Source: Trichomonas vaginalis G3
Taxonomy: Eukaryota; Parabasalia; Trichomonadida; Trichomonadidae
Reading direction: 5' to 3'
Length of the DNA stretch: 64,000 bases
NCBI RefSeq assembly: GCF_026262505.1
Contig: NC_067207.1
Location: 30,844,082-30,908,081 of the forward strand
Both the position numbers and the translations under genes were made by a program. The notes under the pieces are model-generated. The model was not told the DNA's origin and did no database searches. It worked only from the letters and a program-made list of their open reading frames with translations. How positions within the stretch are numbered: the first letter of the stretch is position 1; each line of letters starts with the position of its first letter. This document shows positions 1 to 9,573 of the stretch, piece by piece.

Positions 1-363
1 TTCTCTGGTGGAGTTATGTCAAATTTGGCGCAACCATATTTCTGTAAAAGTTCTTTGTCCTTTAATAGCTCATCTATTCTGTTTCCTATTTCATCTTCAA
101 GAACAGCGCATGTGTCTTCTTTGCATTCTAAGAACTTTTGTTGGACTTCATCTTTCCAATCGGCGTCATCTCTGTCAACAAGTCTGTCATTGACAAACTT
201 AAAGACTTCTCTGCCTAATGTTTTATGGTTCTTGTCATATTCCCAGAAACAGAACTTTAGAACAAATTCACCTTTCTTGTTTACACTATGTAAGATTTTA
301 TGGTCGACAGATGTTTTGCTGTCAAAAGTTTGTCTCGAATATAGATAGCGAAATCGCTAGACA
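1..363 (-). CDS. Small acidic Maverick protein divergent from the ATPase (partial)
   Basis: I do not recognise this protein. It starts at position 363 with MSSDFAIYIRDKLFD and runs out of the window at its C-terminal end. It is rich in K, D and E. Copy B carries the same gene at 35031-35496, where it ends in a strongly charged lysine/glutamate tail. It is divergent from the packaging ATPase, with only 36 bases between the two ATGs, so the pair probably shares one promoter. Its constant place beside the ATPase suggests a role in packaging or in the virion, which is inference only. Confidence 0.7.
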
Positions 364-399
364 TTTTCAAAAAGATAAAAATTTTAATTTTCTAAAAAT
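364..399. promoter_or_regulatory. Divergent promoter between ATPase and acidic protein
   Basis: A 36-base AT-only spacer separates two divergent ATGs. It contains the element's T-run motif in both directions (for example AATTTTCTAAAAATATG toward the ATPase). The same spacer separates the same gene pair in copy B at 34995-35030. Confidence 0.55.
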
Positions 400-1272
400 A
401 TGTTAGAAAAAAAGTTTGCTGACATTGACAAGAAATTTGAGAATGTTTTAAACAAGAACAAGAGGAAGTTAGAAAATGCTCAGATAAAACCCATACATGA
501 CAAGTTCTTATTTGCTCAGAATGGTATAACAGGTCTAATCGCACCACCTGGGTCGGGTAAGACTTTCACTTATCTTAAAATGGCTGCACAACAACAAGAA
601 CTAGATGAGAAGAACCCATTCTATGAGTTAGTTGTCATTTGTAGTACTTCTGGTCAATTTGACCAAACCGTCAATTCGTTCAAAGATATTATAAAGAAGT
701 CTAAGTTAGTATGTATAAAGGATACTGAGTTGTTAGATTGGATAAAGAAGTACCAAAGAAGAGTTTTGAAGTACAATGCTATAAATGAGTATGTCAATTC
801 GAAGTTTAAAGACCCAAATGAGGAAATGCAGAGAATATTAGAGAAGAAACACTTCAGAAACAAACAGAAAGAGATAGAATACATTTCGAAGAAATTGCAA
901 TCTTACGATTGGAAGACTTACCCTCACAGATGTCTTCTTATCTTAGATGACTTTGCTTCTCATCCTTTGTTAAAGAACAGAGAACAAGACATGTGTCGAA
1001 TTCTTAAGAAGCTCAGACACTTTAACATCTCTGTTGTCATTTGTGTACAGACAGCAAAGAGTTTAAGTAAGGATGTAAAGAGAATACTTACTGACATTGT
1101 ACTTTTCCCTGGATTGTCCGAAGACGATTTCATGGAACTTATGAAAGAGTCCATGGCAGGTAAGTTTGACAGACATGAACTATGGGAGAAGTACAAAGTC
1201 ATACAAGACCCTCATACTTCTTTCAGAATTCACATCTACGCGAACAAAGTTCAAATTGTAAAAAGTCAATAA
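400..1272 (+). CDS. A32-like genome-packaging ATPase of Maverick
   Basis: A 290-residue P-loop ATPase of the FtsK/HerA-A32 type that pumps Polinton or viral DNA into capsids. The Walker A motif is APPGSGKT near residue 50, and the Walker B segment CLLILDDFA lies near residue 180, followed by a glutamine-containing sensor region (VVICVQTAKS). The length is normal for Polinton ATPases. The frame is open from the ATG right after the AT-rich divergent promoter to the TAA at 1272. The orthologue in copy B lies at 34121-34994. Function is inferred from motifs and from the element context. Confidence 0.88.
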   Translation: MLEKKFADIDKKFENVLNKNKRKLENAQIKPIHDKFLFAQNGITGLIAPPGSGKTFTYLKMAAQQQELDEKNPFYELVVICSTSGQFDQTVNSFKDIIKKSKLVCIKDTELLDWIKKYQRRVLKYNAINEYVNSKFKDPNEEMQRILEKKHFRNKQKEIEYISKKLQSYDWKTYPHRCLLILDDFASHPLLKNREQDMCRILKKLRHFNISVVICVQTAKSLSKDVKRILTDIVLFPGLSEDDFMELMKESMAGKFDRHELWEKYKVIQDPHTSFRIHIYANKVQIVKSQ

Positions 1273-1289
1273 AAATAATGTTTAGTCTT

Positions 1290-1650
1290 AGTAAGTCTGT
1301 TGTGGTTCTGCAGCTTTCGGTTCTTCTGGCTTTGGAAGACATTCAGGAAGAGGAACGTCGGACATTCGTTTGTGTCCTGTCGGAAGGAAGAACTTTTCCT
1401 GTTGGAAGGAAGAACTTTTCCTGTCGGATGGAAAAAATTTTCCTGTCGGATGGAAAAAATTTTCCTGTCGGATGGAAAAAAGTTCTCAATTTTCGAAAAT
1501 TTGAATGGTTTACGGACGGACAACTGGAAATTTTTTTCCAGTTGTCGGGAAATTTTTTTCCAGTTGTCGGGAAATTTTTTTCTTGTCGGAAGGAAGGACT
1601 TGGAATGTCGGAAGGAAGGACTCGGAATGCCAGAAGGATTTGACAAGACA
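1290..1650. repeat. Tandem repeat spacer, GGAAGAACTTTTCCTGTC type
   Basis: Short units built on ttttcctgtcggatggaaaa, followed by a run of cagttgtcgggaaattttttt units, fill the space between the ATPase and the next gene. Open frames cross the block on both strands, but they only translate the repeat and should not be read as genes. Copy B has a different spacer here (33803-34110). Confidence 0.75.
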
Positions 1651-1710
1651 ATTTACCATCTAGAGCTACCTGAGCCATCTGAAGTCAAGCTTGAAAAATA
1701 AATGGTTCAT

Positions 1711-2504
1711 CTACCCTACTTGTTTGAAGTTGTCAAAATACTCTGTTATTTTTTCCTTTAACAATGGCAAATCTTCTTTGAAGGTAAGTATTGTACAACC
1801 TTTCATATCATAGTGTGTTTGAGGTAACGTATCTTGAACTATTTGTTTCACATCTTCATTCGGTGTCATTGAAATCGGTAAGTTTTCGCGATAGAACCAA
1901 TTTCTGTCAGATTTGTAAATCTTAGCAAGGTCGTAAAAGCTTTTGTTGTTTCTTCTGACTAAATGCAACATAACATATCTTTATCTCTTCATTTTCCATC
2001 TCTTCAGTATAAATCATATACTTATAGTTCTTTTCCTTTCCTTTTGGTACTGAACGTGGTATTCTTTTCTGAATGCTTTTGTCTTCTTTCATCATATCTT
2101 CTCTCTGCTTTGTACAAAGTTCGTCAAGTAGCATAAGTATGTAGATTGCATAACGAGGTGAAGCCCACATTGCTATTGAACTAACTAGGAACTTATGAAC
2201 ATATATACCTTTTAGATGTGATGGTAAGTTTTGTCTGTCTTGTAATCTTTTTAAGTTCTACATGTTCAAACTCACTGAGGAGTTCATGAGTGCTATTTAA
2301 TTCAAACCAGTCTTGTGGTTTCTTAGTATCTGGTGTAGCACATGCTGTCAAAATACTTTGCATTTGGTACATATCGTCTTTGACCGAACGAATGAGACGT
2401 AACTGTTTGTTAAACTGAACCCACTCATATTCTTCATTTATAGCTTCATGGACTATAACTGTTGTTGTGTTCTCTGTTGTTGACATATCTGTCTTTACAT
2501 ACAA
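1711..2504 (-). CDS. KilA-N-like Maverick gene (broken)
   Basis: A relic of a KilA-N family gene. The upstream part holds a helical segment with DWFELNSTHELLSEF, and the middle part has MWASPRYAIYI, the typical end of a KilA-N DNA-binding domain. KilA-N proteins are common in giant viruses and phages and bind DNA. The gene is broken in roughly two places. Copy B has no counterpart between its 341-codon-type gene and its ATPase, so this gene is an optional module. It is the third KilA-N-type gene in a row in copy A. Confidence 0.6.
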
Positions 2505-2519
2505 AATAAAAAAAATATT

Positions 2520-2825
2520 TTATAAAAAACTAGCGTTATTTTTTCTATCTTAAGGAAATTCACTGTTTTCATAGAGTTTTGGCGACCCCGAAGGAAGTCG
2601 GTCTAGAGAAATTTCACTGTTTTTCATAGAGTTTTGGCGACTACGTTTTCTTACCTACTCGCTGTGCTTCACTGTTTTCGTACGGAATCTCTTCTCTCGG
2701 TTTTACATGGTAAGCAATCTTATGCCATTTTACTCAGATTTTTGTGCTGAATTCAGCAAAAATATATTTTAGGGTAGAAGGTTAGATCTAACCTGTTCTC
2801 TACCCTCTTTTCTACCCCAGTTATT
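2520..2825. repeat. Spacer with palindromic repeats (GGTTAGATCTAACC type)
   Basis: Non-coding. It holds two copies of a segment containing cactgttttcatagagttt and a nested palindrome: gggtagaa pairs with ttctaccc and ggttaga with tctaacc. Next to it is the recurring aaaatatatttt box. Related spacers occur throughout the three Maverick copies. Confidence 0.65.
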
Positions 2826-4163
2826 TTATAAGCGTTTTACATGGTAAACGTTATTTTTACATGTATTTTTCAGCAACTTCGTCAATTTTATAGCTTTATC
2901 TATCTCATCTACTTCAAACGTTTCTTTACCTTTTATGGGAGCACCATACATTTTCTCAAACTTTTCAAGTAGTTCTGTTTCTGCAGCTCTCATATCATTA
3001 ACTAACACAACCTTGACTATATTGACTGTACTGTCATATCTTAGAGTTATATTATATGTCCTTCCTATCTTATATCTCTTTGTATTGAAGTCCTTCGGTT
3101 TCTGAACGATGTAAAGTAAGCCTTCACTGCAACGTTCCGTATCGAACGAACCATATGTTATGAAATTATATCCAACAACTGGGTCAATCCATAACAAAAC
3201 TATTGGTATAAGACTTTTGTCTATAAGATATGCTGTAGTTCCATAGAATCTTACCGATATCATAAGCTCAGGATTTCTTGTCAAAATTTTCTGAGTAGAA
3301 GCAATTCTAACCCAGTCCTTTGCTTTCTTTCCAGATGGAGATAAAATGTCTGACAAAGAATATTTGTTGTATTTCTTTGAGTATCTTACGTTTAAATCAC
3401 CTATTCTAACCACTTTGGTGTCATTGTCTATCTTTCCAACTGTTTCAAACTCATTGTTTGACATTTCTGTCTTTAAGTCTGCATAGTCGTTTCTCATTCT
3501 TTCTATCTCTTTGACGGAGTAGTTATATTTCCTCATTGCTGCTTTACATTTAGAACATTGTGGGTTCATTTTTGCGTTATATTCTGAAACCTTACCTGCT
3601 AGTATGACTAAAGCGTCAATTGCTCTCTTTAACTCAAAAGTTGCGGGTTTTATCTGTTCATTCCATATCTTACCTCTTCTATCTTTATCTCTTATCTGCC
3701 ATACACATTCAGCAACTAACGAAACAAAGTTGTCGTAGGTCTTAAACTCCCCAGATTTGTATATGTCAGAGATGTTCTTATATACCATATCGCAATCTTT
3801 GTCCATGACTTTGTGGTTGCAATGAAAACCAAGGAATTCATAGTTAACCTTTCGTATGAACTTCTTTATTTCTACTGAGTCAGTTGCTTTGACTTCTATT
3901 TCATCGAATTCTGGAATAGTAAGCTTTTGTTGTTGGATTTCAGGAAGTTTAGGTAAATGGTCAATAATATCCTGCATTTCATAAAGATACTGTTCATTTG
4001 TTTCATCTTTCGCACAACAGTCCAAAGTACTTGTTAAAAGTTCCTGCTTTATCTTCTGGATTTCTGTTTCGAAAGTATATGAAGAAGGAATGAAGCTTTT
4101 CATCTCTACTAACATTGAAGTTGGGTTCATGACTAAAGAGTTTGGTGAAGTTGTTGCTAACAT
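2826..4163 (-). CDS. KilA-N plus T5orf172 (GIY-YIG-like) protein
   Basis: A 445-residue protein with three parts. Residues 1-220 are an unrecognised helical region with a CxxC pair (NPQCSKCKAAM). Residues 255-340 resemble KilA-N (WVRIASTQKIL, then AYLIDKSLIPIVLLWIDP). The C-terminal 100 residues look like the T5orf172/MUG113 domain, a GIY-YIG relative (LLYIVQ, KIGRTYN, then AAETELLEKF and GKETFEV). Such proteins are typical of large DNA viruses, and nuclease or DNA-binding activity is inferred. In copy B the first 230 residues are kept but the rest is replaced by an unrelated tail. The start is the ATG after a T-rich motif and TGTAAGAAC. Confidence 0.75.
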   Translation of the reverse strand: MLATTSPNSLVMNPTSMLVEMKSFIPSSYTFETEIQKIKQELLTSTLDCCAKDETNEQYLYEMQDIIDHLPKLPEIQQQKLTIPEFDEIEVKATDSVEIKKFIRKVNYEFLGFHCNHKVMDKDCDMVYKNISDIYKSGEFKTYDNFVSLVAECVWQIRDKDRRGKIWNEQIKPATFELKRAIDALVILAGKVSEYNAKMNPQCSKCKAAMRKYNYSVKEIERMRNDYADLKTEMSNNEFETVGKIDNDTKVVRIGDLNVRYSKKYNKYSLSDILSPSGKKAKDWVRIASTQKILTRNPELMISVRFYGTTAYLIDKSLIPIVLLWIDPVVGYNFITYGSFDTERCSEGLLYIVQKPKDFNTKRYKIGRTYNITLRYDSTVNIVKVVLVNDMRAAETELLEKFEKMYGAPIKGKETFEVDEIDKAIKLTKLLKNTCKNNVYHVKRL

Positions 4164-4194
4164 GTTCTTACAATAAAAATAAAAAATATTTTTT

Positions 4195-4470
4195 TAAAAA
4201 AACTAACTTTATTTTTTATGTTTTTTGTGAAAGTGTCAAAATTCATGAAATTTCAAGAGTTTTCTACGATGTTAGAAAACGTGTTAGAAAACATGTTAGA
4301 TCTAACATTCTAACATAAAATATATTTTTTGGTCATTTACGCTCATTCCGATGAAGAAGTCTTGACAAAACATTTACGAAGAAGTCATGAAAATTCAAGA
4401 GGGTAGAAAAGAGGGTAGAAGACAGGTTAGATCTAACCATCTAACCTAAAATATATTTTTGTCGAAAAAA
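4195..4470. repeat. Palindromic spacer, two variants side by side
   Basis: Non-coding. One block uses gttagatctaac with repeated gttagaaaa arms; the next uses ggttagatctaacc with gggtagaa arms. Each ends in the aaaatatattttt box. Direct copies of acgaagaagtcttgacaaaa lie between them. Confidence 0.65.
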
Positions 4471-4480
4471 AATGGTTCAT

Positions 4481-5143
4481 TTACTCACAATATTTTTGTA
4501 CAAAACAACCCCAAGCTTTTAACCTCTCTTCTGCAGCTTCTAATGCTATCTTAGCGAGTTCATATTCTCTAAATTCTCTCTTTAAATCTTCTTGTTCCCA
4601 TTGGTCTAGTTCGTATGGCGAGTCTCTATAACCAGAACATATCTCACGTTCATGTTCTATTTGTTTTTCATGCATTTTTCTAACTTCTTCTTCGAACAAA
4701 GGTTTTGCATTCTCTGCTGTATCTTCAAGTTCTTCTTCATCTAATTTCTCATGAACTTTCTTGTCTATGGAGTCCAGAATTTTTCCAACTGCTATACAAT
4801 ATTTTGGAGAAGCCCACATTGCTATATAGTTTACAAGTCTTGGGTCTACATACATTCCTCTAACCTGTTTGATTTCATCAGGAATTCCTGCATGAATTTT
4901 GTATAAAAAGCAACCCGCTGTTTTCCGCGGGTTGGTATATTCTTCACAAAATGCCTTAAAATACTCTTCCCAGGACTTATTTTCCAACAACCTTCTAAAG
5001 TCTTTCCTAAACTGCTGACACATATTTGTTGCGTTAATATAACCATCCATGTCTCTACGTAAGACTTCAATACCGTTGTAAGTGCCTTTTGTGAATGTTT
5101 CGCCATTAGATTTGTTCGTGAACGTTTTTGCTTCGACTGTCAT
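4481..5143 (-). CDS. KilA-N domain protein
   Basis: A 220-residue protein whose first 130 residues match the KilA-N pattern: YNGIEVLRRDMDGYINATNM, then KDFRRLLENKSWEEY, then YVDPRLVNYIAMWASPKYC. The C-terminal 85 residues are strongly charged and probably coiled coil. KilA-N domains bind DNA and are widespread in DNA viruses, where they may act in regulation or host interaction. The frame is open. An orthologue in copy B (31910-32572) differs at few residues. A GC-rich palindrome lies inside the coding sequence near the middle. Confidence 0.85.
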   Translation of the reverse strand: MTVEAKTFTNKSNGETFTKGTYNGIEVLRRDMDGYINATNMCQQFRKDFRRLLENKSWEEYFKAFCEEYTNPRKTAGCFLYKIHAGIPDEIKQVRGMYVDPRLVNYIAMWASPKYCIAVGKILDSIDKKVHEKLDEEELEDTAENAKPLFEEEVRKMHEKQIEHEREICSGYRDSPYELDQWEQEDLKREFREYELAKIALEAAEERLKAWGCFVQKYCE

Positions 5144-5169
5144 ACTGTTCTTACAATAAAAATAAAAAA

Positions 5170-5525
5170 TATTTTTGGCTTAACCGTCGGACATTCGTTT
5201 GTGGCTTAACCGTCGGACCACAACGATAAAAATCTCTGCTCCTAGCAGTACTGCTACTGACAGTAGCAGTACTTTTACTGACAGTAGCAGTACTTTTTCT
5301 GACAGTAGCAGTACTTTATCGTCGAAAACCCTCTCAAATTTTCCTTTTTACTGCTCGTAGCAGTACTTTTACTGCTCCTAGCAGTACTGCTACTGACAGT
5401 AGCAGTACTTTTACTGACAGTAGCAGTACTTTTACTGACAGTAGCAGTACTTTTTCTGACAGTAGCAGTACTTTTACTGACAGTAGCAGTACTGCTAGTA
5501 GCAGAGATTTTTATCGTCCAACTTT
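5170..5525. repeat. Tandem GTACTGCTACTGTCAG array bounded by inverted repeats
   Basis: An array of short units combining agtactgctactgtcagta with variants. It is enclosed by an inverted pair: cgataaaaatctctgct at the low-coordinate end and agcagagatttttatcg at the other. The units are partly palindromic, so the block could fold into a large hairpin. The same array, of a different length, sits at the same place in copy B. Confidence 0.85.
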
Positions 5526-5621
5526 ACAAATGTAAACTTATATCGTTCTATTTTCTTCACTAGGGTCTAACACCAAAGTAACCTATGTACATGAAATTTC
5601 ACTGCATAAAAGGAAAAAACC

Positions 5622-5696
5622 TGCGCGAATCGGGATTTGAACCGAGGTCTTCGACGCCTTTAACGAGGTAGCCCATACCACTGAGCTATGAGCCGC
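5622..5696 (-). tRNA. tRNA-like Pol III unit
   Basis: A 75-base tRNA-like sequence. The A box (TAGCTCAGTGG) and B box (GGTTCAAATCC) match the internal Pol III promoter consensus, and a run of six T follows directly (complement of 5614-5619), as at Pol III terminators. The D arm pairs well (GCTC with GGGC). The acceptor and anticodon stems pair poorly, so I cannot assign an amino acid with confidence. The same unit is conserved in copy B, with differences concentrated around the would-be anticodon loop. Confidence 0.6.
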
Positions 5697-5776
5697 TTAC
5701 ATATTCACAAAAATAAATTGTTTTCATGAGTTTTCTACGATGTTAGAAAAAATGTTATTTTCTAATATCTTCACAT

Positions 5777-6136
5777 TCAATACTTTTTCAGCACTTCTCC
5801 GTAGTTATATATGAAAGACAATTCGAGATAAAAGTCATAGTACAATGGTATAATATGTTGCACACCATTTGTTGTGAACCAAACTTGAAAGTCAGAGAAA
5901 CTGTTACTCGGTGGTTCATAGAATTTAGAAGCAAAGTCATAAAAGTCCTTACCAATACAAAGAAAACTATTGTTGCTTGAACTGAAACTTGCATGACACA
6001 TAACATTTTGAGGGTCAAACCTGTAAGCACCGGATGAAATTTCTTCATCTGAAATAGTCCTACCAGCGTTTGTAAAGATATAGTCTAACGGTTTTGTATC
6101 TGCTACTTTTGTTCTTTGTTTTTCAACCTGAAGCAT
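5777..6136 (-). CDS. Short paralogue of the 282-residue Maverick protein
   Basis: A 119-residue protein of unknown function. Its start (MLQVEKQRTKVADTKPLDYI) and its end (SFSDFQVWFTTNGVQHIIPL) match the two conserved ends of the 282-residue protein at 11838-12686, while the long central region of that protein has no counterpart. The gene is preceded by ttttttacatatattaaATG-type sequence, the element's usual promoter-like motif. It lies between the polymerase and the tRNA-like unit, as in copy B. Confidence 0.65.
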   Translation of the reverse strand: MLQVEKQRTKVADTKPLDYIFTNAGRTISDEEISSGAYRFDPQNVMCHASFSSSNNSFLCIGKDFYDFASKFYEPPSNSFSDFQVWFTTNGVQHIIPLYYDFYLELSFIYNYGEVLKKY

Positions 6137-6193
6137 TTAATATATGTAAAAATATACTGTTTTAAAAACGTTTTTACTTCATGCAATGTTTTA

Positions 6194-8347
6194 CTATTTC
6201 ATGCAATGTTTTATTTCTGTGCCGTCTTCAAGTATGCCCCAATACTTACGCTTGGAGAGGACATGAACTTCAGAAAATACCTTATCTAGCTTAAAACAGC
6301 CCATCTTTTCACCGACCATTCCCATTTCAATGAGTTTGTTGTATCCTTCTTCGTTCGTCATGAGTGCGTCAATGTTCTCATAGTAAACCTTCACTTTGGA
6401 TTTGACTTCGGAGAAGAATTTGTTGTAGTTGTCAAGGACTGCCTTTGCGAACTGAGGGTAAGACCAATGTTCGACAATAGGTTTTAATGTGGTTACTAAG
6501 CCACTTTGACCTTGAGTGAATTCGTACTTCAAAACAAAAGGAGAAAACCTTTCAACAAAGTTGTCGACCTTCTCATAATGTTTACTCTTCATCTCTTGAG
6601 GTTTCTTTATGGAATATCCCCATGTCGAATTCATAAGCAATTTGAGTGTCATTGCAAGTTTGGGGTTTGAAGCTTTCCTAATATCATACAGTTGTTGTAT
6701 GACTTTTCCAACTGTATAGTTCCTTCCTGGGAACTCACCGTCTTCGTTTGGAATTCCAGTCGGGATATATTGGACAAACCTCATGTATGCAGCGTTAAGG
6801 TCGACATAGTATATCTTTTCATATGAGTCGAACTTGTCGCAACCAATTGGTCCAGTTTGTGGAAATTCAAGTGAGTCTCTTATCTTCTGAGAAACTTCTC
6901 CTGTTATCTCATAAACATCGTCGAAGCAACCTGTTTCATATAAAACCTTCTGACCTAACTCAGATGCTCTCCAATACAATTTGACGTCAATTGGATTTCT
7001 CAATGGAAGTTTGTTTATAGCATCTTGAAGTTCTTGCAACCTCATTGGAAGTTCTTCTGGTTCAGGTTGGTATCCGAACAATCCAACTCCTTTTGGAATT
7101 GTGTACTTCTTTTGTACTAGAACTTTGTCTGGAACAACTTTTGGTCTTGCTAACAGTGAAAAGTTTGTTTCGTCTTTTGGTACAAAACTTTCTGTCAGCT
7201 TGTCATCTGGAATCGGTTCCAACAAACCTTTCTCGAAAAGAATGTTAACAGCTCTGACAATGTTGCACTTGCCTTTTCCGAACAATGGGTTTGTAAGACT
7301 TTCGTTCAACATGAAGTGGTTGTGGACAATTACAATCTTCAACCATGGTAAATTGAACTCAACAACATAGTCGTCATGTGAAGAACCTTTAGCTGTAGGT
7401 ATGCTGACTCGGATATTGACATTTGCCAACGGTGCAATTTTTGCCAATTGACCTCTGAGAATGTACCTTGTCTTCACACATGACTCAAGATACTTCATCT
7501 TCTCTTCTGTAACAAGACCAGAGTTCCTGAGACATGTAAGAATACAAGGTTCATTGACAATTGTTTCAATTGAATTGTAAATTCCATACCTTGTCAAGTC
7601 AATGTCAGACTTATTTATGAAGGGGAAGTATCCAGCATGTTGTCTGACTGCTTGAGGGTTAGGTTGGTACCATTCGAACTTGACACTTGCAATTCCTTCA
7701 ATTGCATTCAAAATGTCTGAGTCGGAGTCAACCATTTGTTCTCTCTTTGTAGTCTTGAAAGCGTCAAGAAGTTTTGCAGCTGTTTGTTCATTGCCATTTG
7801 CATAGTAAATGTGACCATCCAAATCCGTTATGGTCAATCTGAGATTGTATCCTTTCTTATTTCCATCTTGTATGGCAGCAAGTACACCCATGAAGCCTTC
7901 TTTGTTCTTTCCTTCGTCAAAGTTTACTGTAAAGGTTCGACCAGATGTAATTTGACTTCTAACTTCACGGTACTTTTCATATGCATATCTTGTTCTTTCC
8001 ATGGGAGCATGTTTGTCTTCACCTTTTCCTTTTTTCCTTCTCAAAGGATGCAATTGTTCGTCATGTTTCCAGTAGAATCTGGCAAAGCCGTCGTGTCCTT
8101 CAACTTGAGGTTCACTAACATCGAAAGGCATGTCCATAAGACGTTCTTCTTCTAACCTCTCTAATCTGTTTGGATAATTTGCGCGTGCTGTTTCTAAGTC
8201 CATTTCATAGCGAAGACCAGACAATTTGTCATAGACTTTTATGGGTCTTCCCTTCCTATATTTAAACTTCTTTGAAACTCTCCAACCATATCTTTCTAAC
8301 TCTGCTTTTATTCTAGCAGATTTTCTATCCATTCTATACGGGGGCAT
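6194..8347 (-). CDS. Protein-primed DNA polymerase B of Maverick
   Basis: About 717 residues from the ATG at 8347 (MPPYRMDRKSARI), the start that follows the element's TTTTTATAAAA motif. The C-terminal half shows family B polymerase signatures: a motif A-like VDLNAAYMRFVQYIPTG, a motif B-like LKLLMNSTWGYSI and a motif C-like VYYENIDALMTN. It matches the protein-primed subfamily used by Polintons to copy their genome. The frame is open throughout. In copy B the same slot between the same neighbours carries an HNH endonuclease gene instead. Recognised from motifs, not from a search. Confidence 0.78.
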   Translation of the reverse strand: MPPYRMDRKSARIKAELERYGWRVSKKFKYRKGRPIKVYDKLSGLRYEMDLETARANYPNRLERLEEERLMDMPFDVSEPQVEGHDGFARFYWKHDEQLHPLRRKKGKGEDKHAPMERTRYAYEKYREVRSQITSGRTFTVNFDEGKNKEGFMGVLAAIQDGNKKGYNLRLTITDLDGHIYYANGNEQTAAKLLDAFKTTKREQMVDSDSDILNAIEGIASVKFEWYQPNPQAVRQHAGYFPFINKSDIDLTRYGIYNSIETIVNEPCILTCLRNSGLVTEEKMKYLESCVKTRYILRGQLAKIAPLANVNIRVSIPTAKGSSHDDYVVEFNLPWLKIVIVHNHFMLNESLTNPLFGKGKCNIVRAVNILFEKGLLEPIPDDKLTESFVPKDETNFSLLARPKVVPDKVLVQKKYTIPKGVGLFGYQPEPEELPMRLQELQDAINKLPLRNPIDVKLYWRASELGQKVLYETGCFDDVYEITGEVSQKIRDSLEFPQTGPIGCDKFDSYEKIYYVDLNAAYMRFVQYIPTGIPNEDGEFPGRNYTVGKVIQQLYDIRKASNPKLAMTLKLLMNSTWGYSIKKPQEMKSKHYEKVDNFVERFSPFVLKYEFTQGQSGLVTTLKPIVEHWSYPQFAKAVLDNYNKFFSEVKSKVKVYYENIDALMTNEEGYNKLIEMGMVGEKMGCFKLDKVFSEVHVLSKRKYWGILEDGTEIKHCMK

Positions 8348-8376
8348 TTTTATAAAAATAAAAAAATGTTTTTTCT

Positions 8377-8961
8377 TTACTTTACGTAACCTCCCGCTGC
8401 CATAAGTCTTTGACGCCAACCCATACCAGCTAATGAAGGTTGACTTGGTTTAGTTTGGAAACTAACCTTTGGTTTTGGTTTTTCTTCAGTTTGTGGCTTC
8501 CCTTCTTCTATCGGTTTTTCGTCACTTTTCGGTTCCTCTGACTTTACCTCACTTGCAGGTATGGTTGTGTCGTCAACATCTTCATAAATATCATATGCCA
8601 TTTGTTTTTGTTTTCCTTTCAACTTTTTGTGTTTGTTGTAAAGTTTAGAATATTTCGACTCTAAGTCAATGAGATGTTCTATAATGAACTGTTGGTCAGT
8701 GAAGTAAACTTTTCCATCTGTTGTCTCGAAAGCTCCTTCAGACTTCAATATTTTATTTGTGAGAGTCTGTTTCTTTTTTGAGATACTTGCCGTTCCATTT
8801 CTATGAAAAGTGACTTTATAGTTAGGGTTTGTATTTCCAGACCTGGCACTTTCTATTATTGAATTTTTCTCTTCATCGGTAAGTTCTTTGACAGGTTTTG
8901 ACAATGGTTCTGAACTTTTTGTTTGTGGTGTCAAATCTACCGTTTCAACTTCTTCCGTCAT
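8377..8961 (-). CDS. Unknown 194-residue Maverick protein
   Basis: I do not recognise this protein. It is hydrophilic, with a lysine-rich middle (LYNKHKKLKGKQKQMAYDIY), a proline/glutamate-rich low-complexity stretch around residues 130-170, and a conserved end (MGWRQRLMAAGGYVK). The copy B orthologue at 29271-29837 is slightly shorter within the low-complexity part. It is one of three consecutive small genes that each follow tttttactgagatgaaATG or a similar motif. A structural or scaffolding role is possible but unproven. Confidence 0.75.
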   Translation of the reverse strand: MTEEVETVDLTPQTKSSEPLSKPVKELTDEEKNSIIESARSGNTNPNYKVTFHRNGTASISKKKQTLTNKILKSEGAFETTDGKVYFTDQQFIIEHLIDLESKYSKLYNKHKKLKGKQKQMAYDIYEDVDDTTIPASEVKSEEPKSDEKPIEEGKPQTEEKPKPKVSFQTKPSQPSLAGMGWRQRLMAAGGYVK

Positions 8962-8980
8962 TTCATCTCAGTAAAAAATT

Positions 8981-9136
8981 TTAGTTTGGTTTGTTTTCAA
9001 CTGGTTGTTGTTGTTTTTTAAGTCGGTCTAAAACTTCTTGAGGTATAGGAAGAACTTGACAAACACGTGGTTGTGTAACTGCTGGAAGCCGACAAATCCA
9101 TCTTGAACCCATTTGTCTCAATGCTGTATTGTTCAT
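8981..9136 (-). CDS. Conserved 51-residue Maverick protein
   Basis: A very short open frame (MNNTALRQMGSRWICRLPAV at its start), found at the same place and the same length in copy B (29096-29251). Both copies start after tttttactgagatgaa. The protein is basic with a proline-rich middle (QVLPIPQEVLDRLKK). Conservation of length, start context and neighbours supports a real gene; the function is unknown. Confidence 0.7.
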   Translation of the reverse strand: MNNTALRQMGSRWICRLPAVTQPRVCQVLPIPQEVLDRLKKQQQPVENKPN

Positions 9137-9155
9137 TTCATCTCAGTAAAAAACT

Positions 9156-9557
9156 TTACATTCCCCAAGTTTGAGGTGGTTGCGGTTGGTTATTGTTTAC
9201 CCACTGTTGTGCATGGTTATATCCTCTGTTAAAGAATCTTTCACCTTGGTCCATATAGTGTCCTGCTTGGTTATAGTAGTCATTTGCTTTGTTATAGTAG
9301 TTTCCTGCTTGTCTGGAAACATTATCCATCCATCCTTGAACTTTTCCTCTTGTTTCAGGATTTGGAATAAGATTTGCTGCATCTCGTGCTACATCCCAAC
9401 CTTTCTGTACAGTTTGTATAATAGGCTGTGCTTTCTCTTTCAGTATACCTAATGTACTCAAAATCTTCCTTCCAATTCCAAATGCACCTCTGGCTAGTGT
9501 TCCAACTGCGGGCAAAAATCTGGATGCAACTCCTGCTAATGCGCCAAATAAACCCAT
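9156..9557 (-). CDS. Small amphipathic Maverick protein (133 residues), candidate minor virion protein
   Basis: The N-terminal 50 residues are rich in glycine, alanine and hydrophobic residues (MGLFGALAGVASRFLPAVG). A helical region follows, and the end is rich in Y, N and Q (NYYNKANDYYNQAG). It has no catalytic motif. The layout recalls small membrane-active or core proteins of adenovirus-like virions, but that is a loose analogy. It is divergent from the integrase across only 16 bases. The copy B orthologue is at 28673-29076. Confidence 0.65.
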   Translation of the reverse strand: MGLFGALAGVASRFLPAVGTLARGAFGIGRKILSTLGILKEKAQPIIQTVQKGWDVARDAANLIPNPETRGKVQGWMDNVSRQAGNYYNKANDYYNQAGHYMDQGERFFNRGYNHAQQWVNNNQPQPPQTWGM

Positions 9558-9573
9558 TTCTTATGGGGTAAAA
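9558..9573. promoter_or_regulatory. 16-bp divergent promoter (133-residue gene / integrase)
   Basis: Only ttcttatggggtaaaa separates the two divergent ATGs. Read toward the minus-strand gene it gives TTTTACCCCATAAGAA before the ATG, the common element motif. Confidence 0.55.

Noticed and set aside
1182-1701. Several overlapping open frames of 110-153 codons on both strands
   Set aside because: They translate a short tandem repeat (ttttcctgtcggatgg units) on both strands and have no orthologue in copy B, where the spacer differs.
7045-8155. Plus-strand frames of 67-139 codons over the polymerase gene
   Set aside because: They are antisense shadows of polymerase B coding sequence.
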